A stretch of 64,000 bases of DNA from Achromobacter veterisilvae (GCF_900496975.1 NZ_UFQC01000001.1:62001-126000), one strand, 5' to 3'; positions 33,237 through 42,495 are shown, counted from the first letter of the stretch. Translations and numbers: made by a program. The notes: generated from the letters alone by a model not told the origin.

Positions 33237-34820
33237 ATGACATTTCCCCGCCGTTCCTTTCTCCACCTGACCCTGGCCGGCGCGCTGCTGGCGCTTGCGC
33301 CCGCCGCCCATGCCGAACCCGTCCGCGGCGGCACCCTGACGCTGCTGCTGCCGTCCGAGCCCACCGCGCTGGTGACCGTGGGCAACGTGGCCACCCCGAT
33401 CCTGAGCGTCAGCGCCAAGGTGACGGAAGGCCTGCTCAAGTACGACTACGATCTGAAGCCCGAGCCCCAATTGGCCACCGCCTGGCAGATCAGCCCGGAC
33501 GGCACCGTGTACACCTTCACGCTGCGCCAGGGCGTGAAGTGGCATGACGGCAAGCCCTTCACCGCGGCCGACGTGGCGTACTCGATCGACCTGCTCAAGC
33601 GCATCCACCCCCGCGGCCGCAATACCTTCGCGAACGTGACCGCCATCGAGACCCCGGACGACCACACCGTCGTCCTGCGCCTGTCCAAGCCGGCGCCCTA
33701 CCTGATCCGCGCGTTCGTCGCCACCGAAACGCCCATCGTGCCCAAGCACGTCTACGAGGGCACCGACCCGCTGACCAACCCCGCCACCTCCGCGCCCATC
33801 GGCACGGGCCCCTACAAGTTCAAGGAGTGGGTGCGCGGCAGCCATATCGTCTATGAGCGCAATCCGGACTACTGGGACAAGCCCAAGCCCTACATCGACC
33901 GCCTGATCGTGCGCATCGTGGCCGATCCGGCCGCCGCCGCCATCGCCTTCGAAACCGGCACCGCCGATCTCGGCTACCGCACGCCCGTGCCGCTGGCCGA
34001 CCTGGCGCGGCTGAAGACCGTGCCGTCGCTGCGCTTCGAGACCAAGGGCAACAGCTATTCCTACAACGTCACGCGGCTGGAGTTCAACCTGGACGAACCG
34101 CACTTCAAGAACGAGAAGGTCCGGCAGGCGGTCGCGCATGCCGTGGACCGCAACGTCATCCTGAAGGTCGTGAACTACGGCGTGGGCCAGGTGGCCTATT
34201 CACCCATCGCCCCGGGCCTGAAGACCTACAACGACCCGGCGCCCTCGCCCTATGCCTACGACCTGAAGCGCGCCAACGCGCTGCTGGACGAAGCCGGCTA
34301 TCCGAAGGGGGCCGACGGCGTGCGTTTCCGCGTGCCGCTGGACTACAACCCGATCGGCGCCGACGGCGCGCGCCTGGCCGACTACCTGCGCACCACGCTG
34401 GCCCGCGTCGGCATCGCGGTGGCCGTCCGGTCGCAGGACGCGTCCGCCTTCATCAAGCGCGTCTACACCGACCGCGATTTCGCCTTCACCACCAACGGCG
34501 CCAGCAACCTGTTCGATCCCACCGTGGGCGTCCAGCGGCTGTACTGGTCGAAGAACTTCATCAAGGGCGTGCCGTTCTCCAACGGCACGCATTACAGCAA
34601 TCCCAAGGTGGACGAACTGCTGGAAGGCGCCGCGGTGGAGAACGACCCGGCGCGCCGCGTCGAGCTGTTCAAGGAGTTCCAGCGGATCGTGGCGCGGGAA
34701 GTGCCCGACCTCAATCTGTACCAGCCGGAATTCATCACCATCGCGAACCAGCGGGTCCACGACCACTCGCTGACGGCCGACGGGGTGGAGTCCAACCTGG
34801 CGGACGTCTACCTGCAATAA
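33237..34820 (+). CDS. ABC dipeptide/oligopeptide-type substrate-binding protein (system 1)
   Basis: A 527-residue exported solute-binding protein of the DppA/OppA class (SBP family 5). The N-terminus has a twin-arginine-like PRRSFLHLTLAG, so Tat export is possible; cleavage follows AHAEP. Family features include ATAWQISPDGTVYTFTLRQGVKWHDGKPF and SAPIGTGPYKFKEW. It is directly followed by two permease genes. Proteins of this class bind peptides, opines, nickel or other oligomers; here it follows hyuAB. Confidence 0.88.
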   Translation: MTFPRRSFLHLTLAGALLALAPAAHAEPVRGGTLTLLLPSEPTALVTVGNVATPILSVSAKVTEGLLKYDYDLKPEPQLATAWQISPDGTVYTFTLRQGVKWHDGKPFTAADVAYSIDLLKRIHPRGRNTFANVTAIETPDDHTVVLRLSKPAPYLIRAFVATETPIVPKHVYEGTDPLTNPATSAPIGTGPYKFKEWVRGSHIVYERNPDYWDKPKPYIDRLIVRIVADPAAAAIAFETGTADLGYRTPVPLADLARLKTVPSLRFETKGNSYSYNVTRLEFNLDEPHFKNEKVRQAVAHAVDRNVILKVVNYGVGQVAYSPIAPGLKTYNDPAPSPYAYDLKRANALLDEAGYPKGADGVRFRVPLDYNPIGADGARLADYLRTTLARVGIAVAVRSQDASAFIKRVYTDRDFAFTTNGASNLFDPTVGVQRLYWSKNFIKGVPFSNGTHYSNPKVDELLEGAAVENDPARRVELFKEFQRIVAREVPDLNLYQPEFITIANQRVHDHSLTADGVESNLADVYLQ

Positions 34821-34841
34821 GCCGCCAACGGAACCGCCACC

Positions 34842-35825
34842 ATGACATCGCTACGCGCCGCCCAGACGCTCGCGCGCTCCCTGCTGCAGGCGGTCCCCAC
34901 CGTCATCGGCGTCATCCTGCTCAGCTTTTTCCTGCTGCAGGCCGTGCCGGGCGACGCCGCCGACGTGATCGCCGCCGAGTCGGGTTCCGCCACCGAGGCC
35001 AGCATGGCCGCCACGCGCAGCCACTTCGGCCTGGACCAGCCCGTGCTGCGGCAGCTACAGGCCTACGTGGGCAACCTGGCCCGTCTGAACCTGGGCGTTT
35101 CGCCGCGCTACAACCTGCCGGTGTCGGACCTGATCTTCAGCCGGCTGGGCAACACGGTCCTGCTGATGCTCAGCGCCCTGGGCTGCGCGCTGGCGGCCGG
35201 CATCGCGCTGGGCGCGGTCATGGCCAGCTTCGTGGGCCGCTGGCCCGACCGCGTGCTGTCCCTGGCGGCGCTGCTGCTGTATTCCACGCCCGGCTTCTGG
35301 CTGGGCCTGATGGCCATCATCCTGCTGTCGGTGCAACTGGGCTGGCTGCCGCCGGGCGGCGTGTCCACCATCGGCTCCGCCGCCACCGGCCTGGCGCACG
35401 CGCTGGACGTGGCGCGCCACCTGGCGCTGCCCACGCTGGCGCTGGCGGGTTTCTACGTCGCCATCTTCGCGCGCCTGACGCGGGCCTCCATGCTCGAAGT
35501 CAGCCGCCAGGACTTCGTGCGCACGGCGCGGGCCAAGGGCCTGGCCCCCTGGGCGGTGGCGCGCCGCCACATTCTGCGCAACGCGCTGATCCCGGTCACG
35601 ACGGTGGCCGGCCTGAACTTCGGCACGCTGCTGGGCGGCGCCGTGGTGGTCGAGACCGTCTTCAGTTGGCCCGGGCTGGGCCGCCTGGCCTACGAGTCCG
35701 TGATGGCGCGCGACTACGTGGTGCTGCTGGGCATCCTGGTCCTGTCCTCGCTGCTCGTCATCCTCGCCAACCTGCTCGTGGACCTGCTGCACGCCCTGCT
35801 GGACCCCCGCATCCGCGTCCATTGA
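34842..35825 (+). CDS. ABC transporter permease DppB-like (system 1)
   Basis: A 327-residue inner-membrane permease with about six membrane spans. The cytoplasmic EAA loop is near the C-terminal third (DFVRTARAKGLAPWAVARRHILRNALIP), which couples to an ATPase. It starts 21 bases after the receptor gene. It pairs with the following DppC-like permease. No ATPase gene follows this pair, unlike standard Dpp/Opp operons. Confidence 0.88.
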   Translation: MTSLRAAQTLARSLLQAVPTVIGVILLSFFLLQAVPGDAADVIAAESGSATEASMAATRSHFGLDQPVLRQLQAYVGNLARLNLGVSPRYNLPVSDLIFSRLGNTVLLMLSALGCALAAGIALGAVMASFVGRWPDRVLSLAALLLYSTPGFWLGLMAIILLSVQLGWLPPGGVSTIGSAATGLAHALDVARHLALPTLALAGFYVAIFARLTRASMLEVSRQDFVRTARAKGLAPWAVARRHILRNALIPVTTVAGLNFGTLLGGAVVVETVFSWPGLGRLAYESVMARDYVVLLGILVLSSLLVILANLLVDLLHALLDPRIRVH

Positions 35826-35849
35826 CGCGCCCCTCCTTCCCGACACTCC

Positions 35850-36734
35850 ATGCCCGCGAACTCCTCTTCCCTGCCCGCTCCCGCCGCCGGCCTGGCCCGG
35901 CCGCGCCCAGGCGCGCTGCGGCGCCTGCTGGCCAACCCCGGCGCCGTGGCGGGCGCCGTCCTGCTGCTGCTGATCCTGCTGGCCGCGGCCACGGCCCCGT
36001 GGGTCTTTCCCCACGATCCGCTGGACATGGTCGGCCCGCCCATCCTGTGGCCGGGCCAGGATCCGGCGTTCCCGCTGGGCACCGACACCATGGGACGCGA
36101 CATCGCCGCCGGCCTGGCGCATGGCGCCCAGGTGTCGCTGACCGTCGGCGTGACCGCCGCGCTGCTGAGCCTGGCCATCGGCATCGCGGTGGGCGCGGCG
36201 GCCGGCTACGCGGGCGGCTGGACGGACGTGGCGCTGATGCGCGTGACCGAACTGCTGCAGACCATTCCCTCGTTCCTGCTGGTGGTCGTCATCGTCGCCA
36301 TCGGCCGGCCTTCGGTGACGGTGATCGCGCTGTCCATCGGCGTGGCCTCGTGGCCCGTAGTCGCGCGGCTGGTGCGCGCCGAATTCCGCACCCTGCGCGA
36401 AGCGGAATTCGTGCAGGCGGCGCGCAGCAACGGGTTCAGCCATTTCCGCATCGCCTTCCTGGAAATCCTGCCCAACGCGCTGCCGCCCGTGATCGTCACG
36501 ACCTCGGTGCTGGTCGCCAACGCCATCCTCATCGAATCGGCGCTGTCCTTCATGAACATGGGCGACCCCAACGCGGTGTCCTGGGGCAGCATGATCGGCG
36601 ATGCGCGCGAGATGCTGCGCACCGCCTGGTACCTGGCCGCGCTGCCCGGCCTGTCCATCGTGCTGACCGTGCTGTCGCTCAACCTGCTGGGCGATGCGTT
36701 GAACGACGCCTTCAATCCCCGCCTCGCCGGCTAG
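35850..36734 (+). CDS. ABC transporter permease DppC-like (system 1)
   Basis: A 294-residue permease, second membrane subunit of the system at 33237-36734. An extended cytoplasmic N-terminus precedes the first membrane span. The segment HDPLDMVGPPILWPGQDPAFPLGTD precedes the MGRDIAAGLAHGAQVSL block of DppC proteins, and the EAA loop (FVQAARSNGFSHFRIAFLEILPN) is present. It lies 24 bases after the DppB-like gene. The unit ends in a hairpin at 36744, so it lacks its own ATPases. Confidence 0.88.
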   Translation: MPANSSSLPAPAAGLARPRPGALRRLLANPGAVAGAVLLLLILLAAATAPWVFPHDPLDMVGPPILWPGQDPAFPLGTDTMGRDIAAGLAHGAQVSLTVGVTAALLSLAIGIAVGAAAGYAGGWTDVALMRVTELLQTIPSFLLVVVIVAIGRPSVTVIALSIGVASWPVVARLVRAEFRTLREAEFVQAARSNGFSHFRIAFLEILPNALPPVIVTTSVLVANAILIESALSFMNMGDPNAVSWGSMIGDAREMLRTAWYLAALPGLSIVLTVLSLNLLGDALNDAFNPRLAG

Positions 36735-36743
36735 GCGCCCTGG

Positions 36744-36761
36744 ATCCCGCCGCCGCGGGAT
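36744..36761. terminator. Hairpin after ATPase-less ABC unit
   Basis: Arms ATCCCGC (36744-36750) and GCGGGAT (36755-36761) around CGCC, ten bases past the DppC-like stop. It separates hyuAB/ABC system 1 from the amidohydrolase gene. A further small inverted repeat, GACGT/ACGTC, lies at 36815-36827 upstream of that gene. Confidence 0.45.
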
Positions 36762-36908
36762 TACCCTGATCCCGCGCGCGCCCGCCGGAATCCGTTTTGC
36801 TTGTGGACGATACGGACGTATAACGTCATCACTTCCGCGCAAGTCCCGTTGCCGGCGGGACGTTCGCGGCTCCGGCGGCTTCCACCTACAGATCGAGGGC
36901 CCACAAGC

Positions 36909-37928
36909 ATGAAGGCGTACTTCCACGACGATCAGAAACTGCATCACCCGCAGACCTATTTCTCCCGGGGCAAGATGCGCACCCCGCAGGAAGTGCCTTC
37001 CCGCCTGGACGCGCTGGCGCAGGCCGCCCGCAAGCTGGGTTTCGACGTTCAGCCGCCGCCCGACCAGGGCGCGGGCGCGATTTCGGCGGTCCACTCGCTG
37101 GACTACCTGCGCTTCCTGCAAGGCGCGCACGCCGACTGGAAGCAACTGCCCGAGGATTGGGGCGACGAGGTCGTGTCCAACGTGTTCGTGCGCGAACCGA
37201 ACGCCCTGCGCGGCGTGCTCGCCCAGGCCGCCCGCTACCTCGCCGACGGCAGTTGCCCGGTCGGGGCCCGCACCTGGCAGTCGGCCTATTGGTCGGCGCA
37301 ATGCGCCATCGCGGGCGCGGACGCGCTGCTGGCGGGCGACCGCCATGCCTACGCCATCTGCCGCCCGCCCGGCCACCACGCCCGCCGCGACGCCGCGGGC
37401 GGCTTCTGCTACCTGAACAACGCCGCGATCGCCGCCCAGCGGCTGACCGCGAGGTTTCGGCGAATCGCGATCCTGGATACGGACATGCACCACGGCCAGG
37501 GCATCCAGGAGATCTTCTACGAACGCAGCGACGTGCTCTACGTGTCGATCCACGGCGACCCGCGGAACTTCTATCCCGTCGTCGCCGGCTACGAGGACGA
37601 GCGCGGCGCGGGCGAAGGCTACGGCTACAACATCAACCTGCCCATGCCGCACGGTTCGCCCGAGTCCGTGTTCTTCGAAAAGCTCGCGCAGGCGCGGCGC
37701 GCCATCGAACTCTTCCAGCCGGACGCGCTGGTCCTGGCCCTGGGTTTCGACATCTTCGAAAAGGACCCGCAGGCCAAGGTCGCGGTCAGCGAGACGGGCT
37801 TCGAACGGCTGGGCCGGGAAGTCGGCGCCCTGAAGCTGCCCAGCCAGATCGTGCAGGAAGGCGGCTACTACATCGAAGGGCTGGAATCGAACGCCTCCCG
37901 CTTCTTCGCCGGGCTGGCCGCCGCCTGA
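36909..37928 (+). CDS. aphA: Acetylpolyamine amidohydrolase (HDAC superfamily)
   Basis: A 339-residue zinc deacetylase of the histone deacetylase superfamily, acetylpolyamine amidohydrolase type. The N-terminus MKAYFHDDQ...H plus the extended loop YFSRGKMRTPQEVPSR match that group, whose insertion mediates dimerisation and narrows the active site for polyamines. His156-His157 are in RPPGHH. Zinc ligands are Asp192 and His194 (DTDMHHGQG) and Asp281 (GFDIF); the tyrosine is in EGGYYIEGL. It removes acetyl groups from acetylated polyamines such as acetylputrescine or acetylcadaverine. The ATG at 36909 is preferred over an upstream-open frame. A PuuC-type dehydrogenase at 52142 supports an amine pathway. 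Confidence 0.85.
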   Translation: MKAYFHDDQKLHHPQTYFSRGKMRTPQEVPSRLDALAQAARKLGFDVQPPPDQGAGAISAVHSLDYLRFLQGAHADWKQLPEDWGDEVVSNVFVREPNALRGVLAQAARYLADGSCPVGARTWQSAYWSAQCAIAGADALLAGDRHAYAICRPPGHHARRDAAGGFCYLNNAAIAAQRLTARFRRIAILDTDMHHGQGIQEIFYERSDVLYVSIHGDPRNFYPVVAGYEDERGAGEGYGYNINLPMPHGSPESVFFEKLAQARRAIELFQPDALVLALGFDIFEKDPQAKVAVSETGFERLGREVGALKLPSQIVQEGGYYIEGLESNASRFFAGLAAA

Positions 37929-38092
37929 ACCGCGCCTGCGCCCGCCAGCCGGCGCTTCATGGCGGGGCGCCGGCCCGCCAGGACCCGCGCCCCTGACAGC
38001 CGCCCCGCTCAGGCGGTAGTGGTTTTCCCTAGAAATCGAAAAATTGCGGTCCTGGCCGGTTCACAAGCCAGGATGCCTCCGGTACATTTCGT

Positions 38093-38111
38093 CCAGTGGC
38101 CTGACCACTGG
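38093..38111. promoter_or_regulatory. FadR/GntR-type operator upstream of the gntR gene
   Basis: Perfect palindrome CCAGTGG (38093-38099), CCTGA, CCACTGG (38105-38111). Its core TGGCCTGACCA resembles the TGGTCnGACCA core of FadR-type operators. It lies 89 bases before the GntR-family ATG and probably mediates autoregulation. I saw no second perfect copy near 39117. The rest of 37929-38199 shows no gene. Confidence 0.55.
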
Positions 38112-38199
38112 GCCACCAGATACCCAGACACTCTCGGGCAGGACAAGACCCCGCAGACCCATTACCCTCTACATCCCGATCAACCACCCCAACACCACG

Positions 38200-38934
38200 A
38201 TGACCGCTCTCCAGGCCGTAGCCTCCACCCGCCTCTATCGCATGATTGCCGACCAGATCGCCACGCGCATCAAGGCGGGCGATTTCCCCGCGGGGGGCAG
38301 ACTGCCCGCCGAACGCGAACTGGCCGAACAGCTACAGGTCAGCCGCGCGTCGGTGCGCGAGGCGCTGATCGCGCTGGAGATCGAAGGCTACGTGGAAGTG
38401 CGGGTCGGCACCGGGGTGTTCGTCAACGCCCTGCGCGAGGACGGCCAGTACCAGGCGCCGCCGCAGGCGCCCGCGCCCGCCGATGACGCCGAGGCCACCG
38501 ACATCGGCCCCTTCGACCTGCTGGAGACCCGCCTGCTGATCGAACCGGAATGCGCGGCGCTGGCGGCGCAGAAGGCATCGCCGGCGCAGATCGCCGCGAT
38601 CCGCGCGGCGCACGAAGGCATGTCCCTGACCGAATCGCCCAGCGTGCATGACCGCGCCTTCCACAGCGCGATCGGCGCGGCCTGCGGCAACGCGGCCCTG
38701 GCCGCCGCGATTTCCCACATCTGGCACCTGAGCACGCTCAGCCCCGTCTTCCACCGGCTGGAAGAGCATTTCGTGACCACCAAGGTGTGGAGCGAAGCCC
38801 AGCAGGAACACGAACGCATCCTCGCGGCCATCGTCGACCGCGATCCGATCCGCGCGCGCCACGCCATGCACGACCACCTGGTCGGCATCCTGGCGCGCCT
38901 GCGGGAAGACTTCGGCAACGTTGGGATCCGATGA
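38200..38934 (+). CDS. GntR-family (FadR subfamily) transcriptional regulator
   Basis: A 244-residue regulator. The winged helix at residues 10-75 has the GntR motif LPAERELAEQLQVSRASVREALIALEIEGYVEVR. The all-helical C-terminal FCD effector domain has Asp/His positions such as HDRAFHSAIGAACGN and QEHERILAAI typical of metal-dependent carboxylate binding. The frame is open to 38044 but the ATG at 38200 starts the conserved domain. It precedes the long ABC/TRAP/enzyme operon on the same strand and is its likely regulator. Confidence 0.9.
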   Translation: MTALQAVASTRLYRMIADQIATRIKAGDFPAGGRLPAERELAEQLQVSRASVREALIALEIEGYVEVRVGTGVFVNALREDGQYQAPPQAPAPADDAEATDIGPFDLLETRLLIEPECAALAAQKASPAQIAAIRAAHEGMSLTESPSVHDRAFHSAIGAACGNAALAAAISHIWHLSTLSPVFHRLEEHFVTTKVWSEAQQEHERILAAIVDRDPIRARHAMHDHLVGILARLREDFGNVGIR

Positions 38935-38958
38935 CTCGATGACCCGCTAACCCCCGCC

Positions 38959-39020
38959 GGGCGCCCTGGCGCCCGCCTCCTCCTACCGACCGTGCATGCA
39001 CCGCCGGCGCCCTGGCGCCG
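38959..39020. terminator. Two near-identical hairpins after gntR
   Basis: GGGCGCC (38959-38965), CT, GGCGCCC (38968-38974), and again CGGCGCC (39005-39011), CT, GGCGCCG (39014-39020). Both share the core GGCGCCCTGGCGCC. They lie between gntR and the ABC receptor gene and may stop the regulator transcript or form a mobile small repeat. No U tract. Confidence 0.4.
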
Positions 39021-39116
39021 CCTGCGGCAAGGGGAGCGGCTTGCCCGCCGATACGCAGTTCCGCAGCACCCGCAGTACCCGTAAGTCATATACCTAAAAC
39101 ATATCAAGGTGAAAAC

Positions 39117-40622
39117 ATGCAGCCGACCCGTACCGTGAAGCTAGTGAGCGCGGCGCTACTTGCGCTGGGCGCCCATGCCGTCCAGGCCAACAAGGCCGAC
39201 AACTCCCTCAACATCGCCTTCGACGCGGCTCCGGCCACGCTGGATGCCTACAAAGAGTCCGACCGCCCGGGCCTGGCGCTGGCGCGCATGGTCTTTTCGG
39301 GCCTGCTGCAGAAAAACCAGGACACCGGGGAGTTCGGCCCCGCCATCGCCACGGGCTACAAATTCGTGGACGACACCACCATCGAGCTGCCCATCCGCAA
39401 GGACGTGAAGTTCCACGACGGCTCGCTGCTGACCATCGACGACGTGCTGTACACGCTGAACCTCGTGTCCTCCGAGGGCTACAAGGCGCGCTTCCAGAAC
39501 CAGGTCGCGTGGATCGCCCGCGCCGAAAAGGCGTCGGACGACACGGTCCGCATCAAGATGAAGACGCCGTACCCGCTGGCCCTCGAAATGCTGTCGGAGA
39601 ACCTGCCCATCTATCCGCGCAAGTACTACGAGGCCAATCAGTCCGACATGGGCGCCAAGCCCATCGGCACCGGCCCCTACCGCCTGGTGGAAAGCCAGCC
39701 CGGCAGCCGCTACGTGTACGAACGCTACGAGGACTACTTCGGCGCCAAGCCGGCCGTGCAGAAGCTGGTGGTGCGGGTGCTGCCCGACGCCAACACGCAG
39801 TACGCCGAACTGCTGTCCGGCGGCCTGGACTGGATCTGGCGCGTGCCGCCCGACGTGGCCAAGCGCATGGAGAAGCAGCCGTCCGTCACGGTCAAGAGCA
39901 GCAGCATCATGCGCATCAGCTATATCTCGCTGAATCCGCGCTTCGACGACGGCAAGTCGCCGCTGGCCAAGCAGGAAGTGCGCCAGGCCATCAACCACGC
40001 CATCGACCGCGAGGCCATCCGCAAGGCATTGGTGGGCGGCGCGTCCAAGGTGATCGACGCGGCTTGCAATCCGGCGCAGTTCGGCTGCGCGGCCGACGTG
40101 CAGTCCTACAAGTTCGACCCCGCTCGCGCCAAACAGTTGCTGGCCCAGGCCGGCTACCCCAACGGCGTCACGCTGGACCTGGTGATCTCCGCGCCGCCTC
40201 GCGCCATCCTGGACGCGGCCGCCGCGCAGATGGCGCAGGCCGGCATCAAGCTGAACCTGGTCGAACAGCAGTACGGCACCGCCATGACCAACTGGCGCGA
40301 AGGCAAGATCGCCATGCTGTCGTCGAACTGGGGTTCCTACGGCATCGCCGACGCGGCCCTGTCCACCAGCAACTTCTTCCGCGGCGGCCCGGACGACCAG
40401 GCCCGCAACCCCGAAGTCATCAAGTACCTGGAGACCGCCGACACCACGGTGGACCGCGAGCTGCGCGCCAGGAACTACGGCGCGGCGCAGAAGATCGTGG
40501 CGGAACAGGCCTACTGGGTGCCCCTGTGGAACCACTCGCTGAACGCCGTGCAGGCCAAGGACCTGAACTTCTCGGTCGACGGCGACGAGTTCCCGCGTTT
40601 CTACAAGGCCACCTGGAACTGA
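39117..40622 (+). CDS. ABC peptide-type substrate-binding protein (system 2)
   Basis: A 501-residue periplasmic receptor of SBP family 5, Sec signal cleaved near AVQANKAD. Landmarks are the early FDAAPATLDAYKESDRPGLAL and KPIGTGPYRLVES blocks; two cysteines (ACNPAQFGCAAD) in the second lobe may form a disulfide. AAGGTG lies upstream of the ATG. It is first gene of a rightward operon with matching permeases and two ATPases. Ligand unknown: peptides, opines or acylated amines fit the enzymes downstream. Confidence 0.88.
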   Translation: MQPTRTVKLVSAALLALGAHAVQANKADNSLNIAFDAAPATLDAYKESDRPGLALARMVFSGLLQKNQDTGEFGPAIATGYKFVDDTTIELPIRKDVKFHDGSLLTIDDVLYTLNLVSSEGYKARFQNQVAWIARAEKASDDTVRIKMKTPYPLALEMLSENLPIYPRKYYEANQSDMGAKPIGTGPYRLVESQPGSRYVYERYEDYFGAKPAVQKLVVRVLPDANTQYAELLSGGLDWIWRVPPDVAKRMEKQPSVTVKSSSIMRISYISLNPRFDDGKSPLAKQEVRQAINHAIDREAIRKALVGGASKVIDAACNPAQFGCAADVQSYKFDPARAKQLLAQAGYPNGVTLDLVISAPPRAILDAAAAQMAQAGIKLNLVEQQYGTAMTNWREGKIAMLSSNWGSYGIADAALSTSNFFRGGPDDQARNPEVIKYLETADTTVDRELRARNYGAAQKIVAEQAYWVPLWNHSLNAVQAKDLNFSVDGDEFPRFYKATWN

Positions 40623-40653
40623 TCCGGATTGCCGGCCGCGCCGGCGCGGTCTT

Positions 40654-40681
40654 CCTCCCTGGCGCCCGCGCGCCCGGGAGG
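40654..40681 (+). other. Intra-operon hairpin between receptor and permease genes
   Basis: Nested stem CCTCCC (40654-40659) / GGGAGG (40676-40681) with inner GGCGC (40661-40665) / GCGCC (40670-40674) and a CCGC loop. Hairpins in this place are common in ABC operons, where they allow more receptor than permease to be made, by partial termination or mRNA stabilisation. Role inferred from position. Confidence 0.45.
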
Positions 40682-40714
40682 CGCCCGCCGGCGCTCACCG
40701 ACAAAGGTTGACCC

Positions 40715-41632
40715 ATGATTGCATTCCTGTTCCGCCGCTTGCTAGTGTCCGCGCTGCTGGTGGTGTTCGTGTCGCTGATCAGCTTTTCGCTGGTGTTCGC
40801 CTCGGGCAATCCGGCCGCGCGCCTGGCGGGCGAAGGCAGCGCCGCCGACGCCACCCGCCTGTCGCAATTGCATGGCTTCGACGACCCGATCCTGCTGCAG
40901 TACGGCCGCTGGCTGGCCGGCGTCGCGCGCGGCGATTTCGGCGACAGCCTGTACTTCAGCCGCCCCGTGGCCGAATTGCTGGGCCAGCATTTCCCCGCCA
41001 CCGCCAAGCTGGGCCTGGCCGCCATACTGTTCGCCCTGCTGCTGGCCATTCCGCTGGGCGTGCTGGCCGGCCTGCGCAAAGGCTCGCTGGCGGACCGCGC
41101 CACCATGCTGCTGTCGGCCTGCGCCCAGGCCATGCCGCCGTTCTGCCTGGCGTTCCTGCTGATCATCGTCTTCAGCGTCCGCAACCAATGGCTGCCGGCG
41201 TCGGGCTTCGACACCTGGAAGCACTACATCATGCCGGTGACCGCGCTGGGCCTGTTCGCCATGCCCGCGATGCTGCGCCTGATGAAATCGGAAATGGAAA
41301 CGGTGCTGGCCACCGACTACATCCGCACCGCCCGCGCCATGGGCCTGGGCGGCCCCAGCGTGGTGCTCAAGTACGCGCTGCGCAACGCCTTGCGGCCGCT
41401 GGTGTCGCTGGCGGCGGCGCAGATGGGCACGCTGCTGGCCGGCTCGGTCGTCATCGAAACCGTGTTCGCCATCAACGGCGCGGGGCTGCTCGCCTGGACC
41501 TCGATCCTGCGCGGCGACTTCCCCACCATGCAGGCGCTGATCCTGATCTTCGCCCTCATCTATATCGTCCTGACCCTGGTCGCCGACCTGATCAACGGTT
41601 GGCTCGACCCCCGCGTGCGAGTGTCGCCATGA
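40715..41632 (+). CDS. ABC transporter permease DppB-like (system 2)
   Basis: A 305-residue permease with six predicted spans and the EAA coupling loop (DYIRTARAMGLGGPSVVLKYALRNALRP) in the C-terminal half. AAAGG precedes the ATG. It overlaps the next permease by an ATGA, showing translational coupling. Forms the membrane channel with 41629-42495. Confidence 0.9.
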   Translation: MIAFLFRRLLVSALLVVFVSLISFSLVFASGNPAARLAGEGSAADATRLSQLHGFDDPILLQYGRWLAGVARGDFGDSLYFSRPVAELLGQHFPATAKLGLAAILFALLLAIPLGVLAGLRKGSLADRATMLLSACAQAMPPFCLAFLLIIVFSVRNQWLPASGFDTWKHYIMPVTALGLFAMPAMLRLMKSEMETVLATDYIRTARAMGLGGPSVVLKYALRNALRPLVSLAAAQMGTLLAGSVVIETVFAINGAGLLAWTSILRGDFPTMQALILIFALIYIVLTLVADLINGWLDPRVRVSP

Positions 41633-42495
41633 CCAGTATCGCCTCTACCCTTCCCGCTCCCGGCCGCGGCGAACGCGCCGCCCGCCTGGGCCGCCGCTTC
41701 GGATTGGCCATGCTCGTGCTGCTGGTGCTGGCCGGCCTGATCGGCCCCTACCTGATTCCCCACGATCCGTATACGCAGGATCTGCTGGCCCGGCTCCAGG
41801 AGCCCGTGTGGGGCGAGGACGGCAACTGGAACCACATCCTGGGCACCGACCAGCTCGGCCGCGACGTGCTGGCGCGCGCGCTGTACGGCGTGCGCGTGTC
41901 GGCGCTGATCGGACTGTCCGTGGCGCTGATGGGCGGGCTGATCGGCACCACGCTGGGCGTGGTCGCCGGCTATTTCGGCGGCCCCGTGGACCGCGCCGTG
42001 TCCTTCCTCATCACCGCCCGCCTGGCGCTGCCCATCATCCTGGTGGCGCTGGCCGTGGTGTCGGTGGTGGGCGCCTCGCTCACCGTGGTGGTGCTGGTGC
42101 TGGGCCTGCTGCTGTGGGAACGGTACGCGCTGGTGGCCCGGACCATGGCGGCCGGCCTGCGCAACGCCGAATTCGTCACCGCGTCGCGCCTGCAGGGCTG
42201 CACTCATCTACAGATCATCTGGAGCGACATCCTGCCCAACCTGGTGGGCAACCTGCTCATCATCGGCACCGTGGACGCCGCCATGGCCATCACGCTGGAG
42301 GCCTCGCTGTCGTTCCTGGGCCTGGGCGTCCCGGCGCCGATGCCCTCGCTGGGCCTGATGATCGCCGAGGGCAAGGAGAACATGCTGTTCCAGCCCTCGC
42401 TGGTGGTGATCCCCAGCGTCGTGCTGTTCGTCCTGGTGCTGTGCGTGAACCGGGCGGGCGAATCGCTGCGCGCCGTGCAAATGAAAAAAGGGTGA
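41629..42495 (+). CDS. ABC transporter permease DppC-like (system 2)
   Basis: A 288-residue permease that begins in the ATGA overlap with the previous gene. It has the DppC-type external segment HDPYTQDLLARLQEP and ILGTDQLGRDVLARALYGVR. The EAA loop (FVTASRLQGCTHLQIIWSDILPN) follows. The two ATPase genes come immediately after, starting four bases past its stop. Confidence 0.9.
   Translation: MTSIASTLPAPGRGERAARLGRRFGLAMLVLLVLAGLIGPYLIPHDPYTQDLLARLQEPVWGEDGNWNHILGTDQLGRDVLARALYGVRVSALIGLSVALMGGLIGTTLGVVAGYFGGPVDRAVSFLITARLALPIILVALAVVSVVGASLTVVVLVLGLLLWERYALVARTMAAGLRNAEFVTASRLQGCTHLQIIWSDILPNLVGNLLIIGTVDAAMAITLEASLSFLGLGVPAPMPSLGLMIAEGKENMLFQPSLVVIPSVVLFVLVLCVNRAGESLRAVQMKKG

Noticed and set aside
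35055..37652. Minus-strand open frame of 865 codons
   Set aside because: Antisense to two ABC permeases and the acetylpolyamine amidohydrolase; composition typical of shadow frames.
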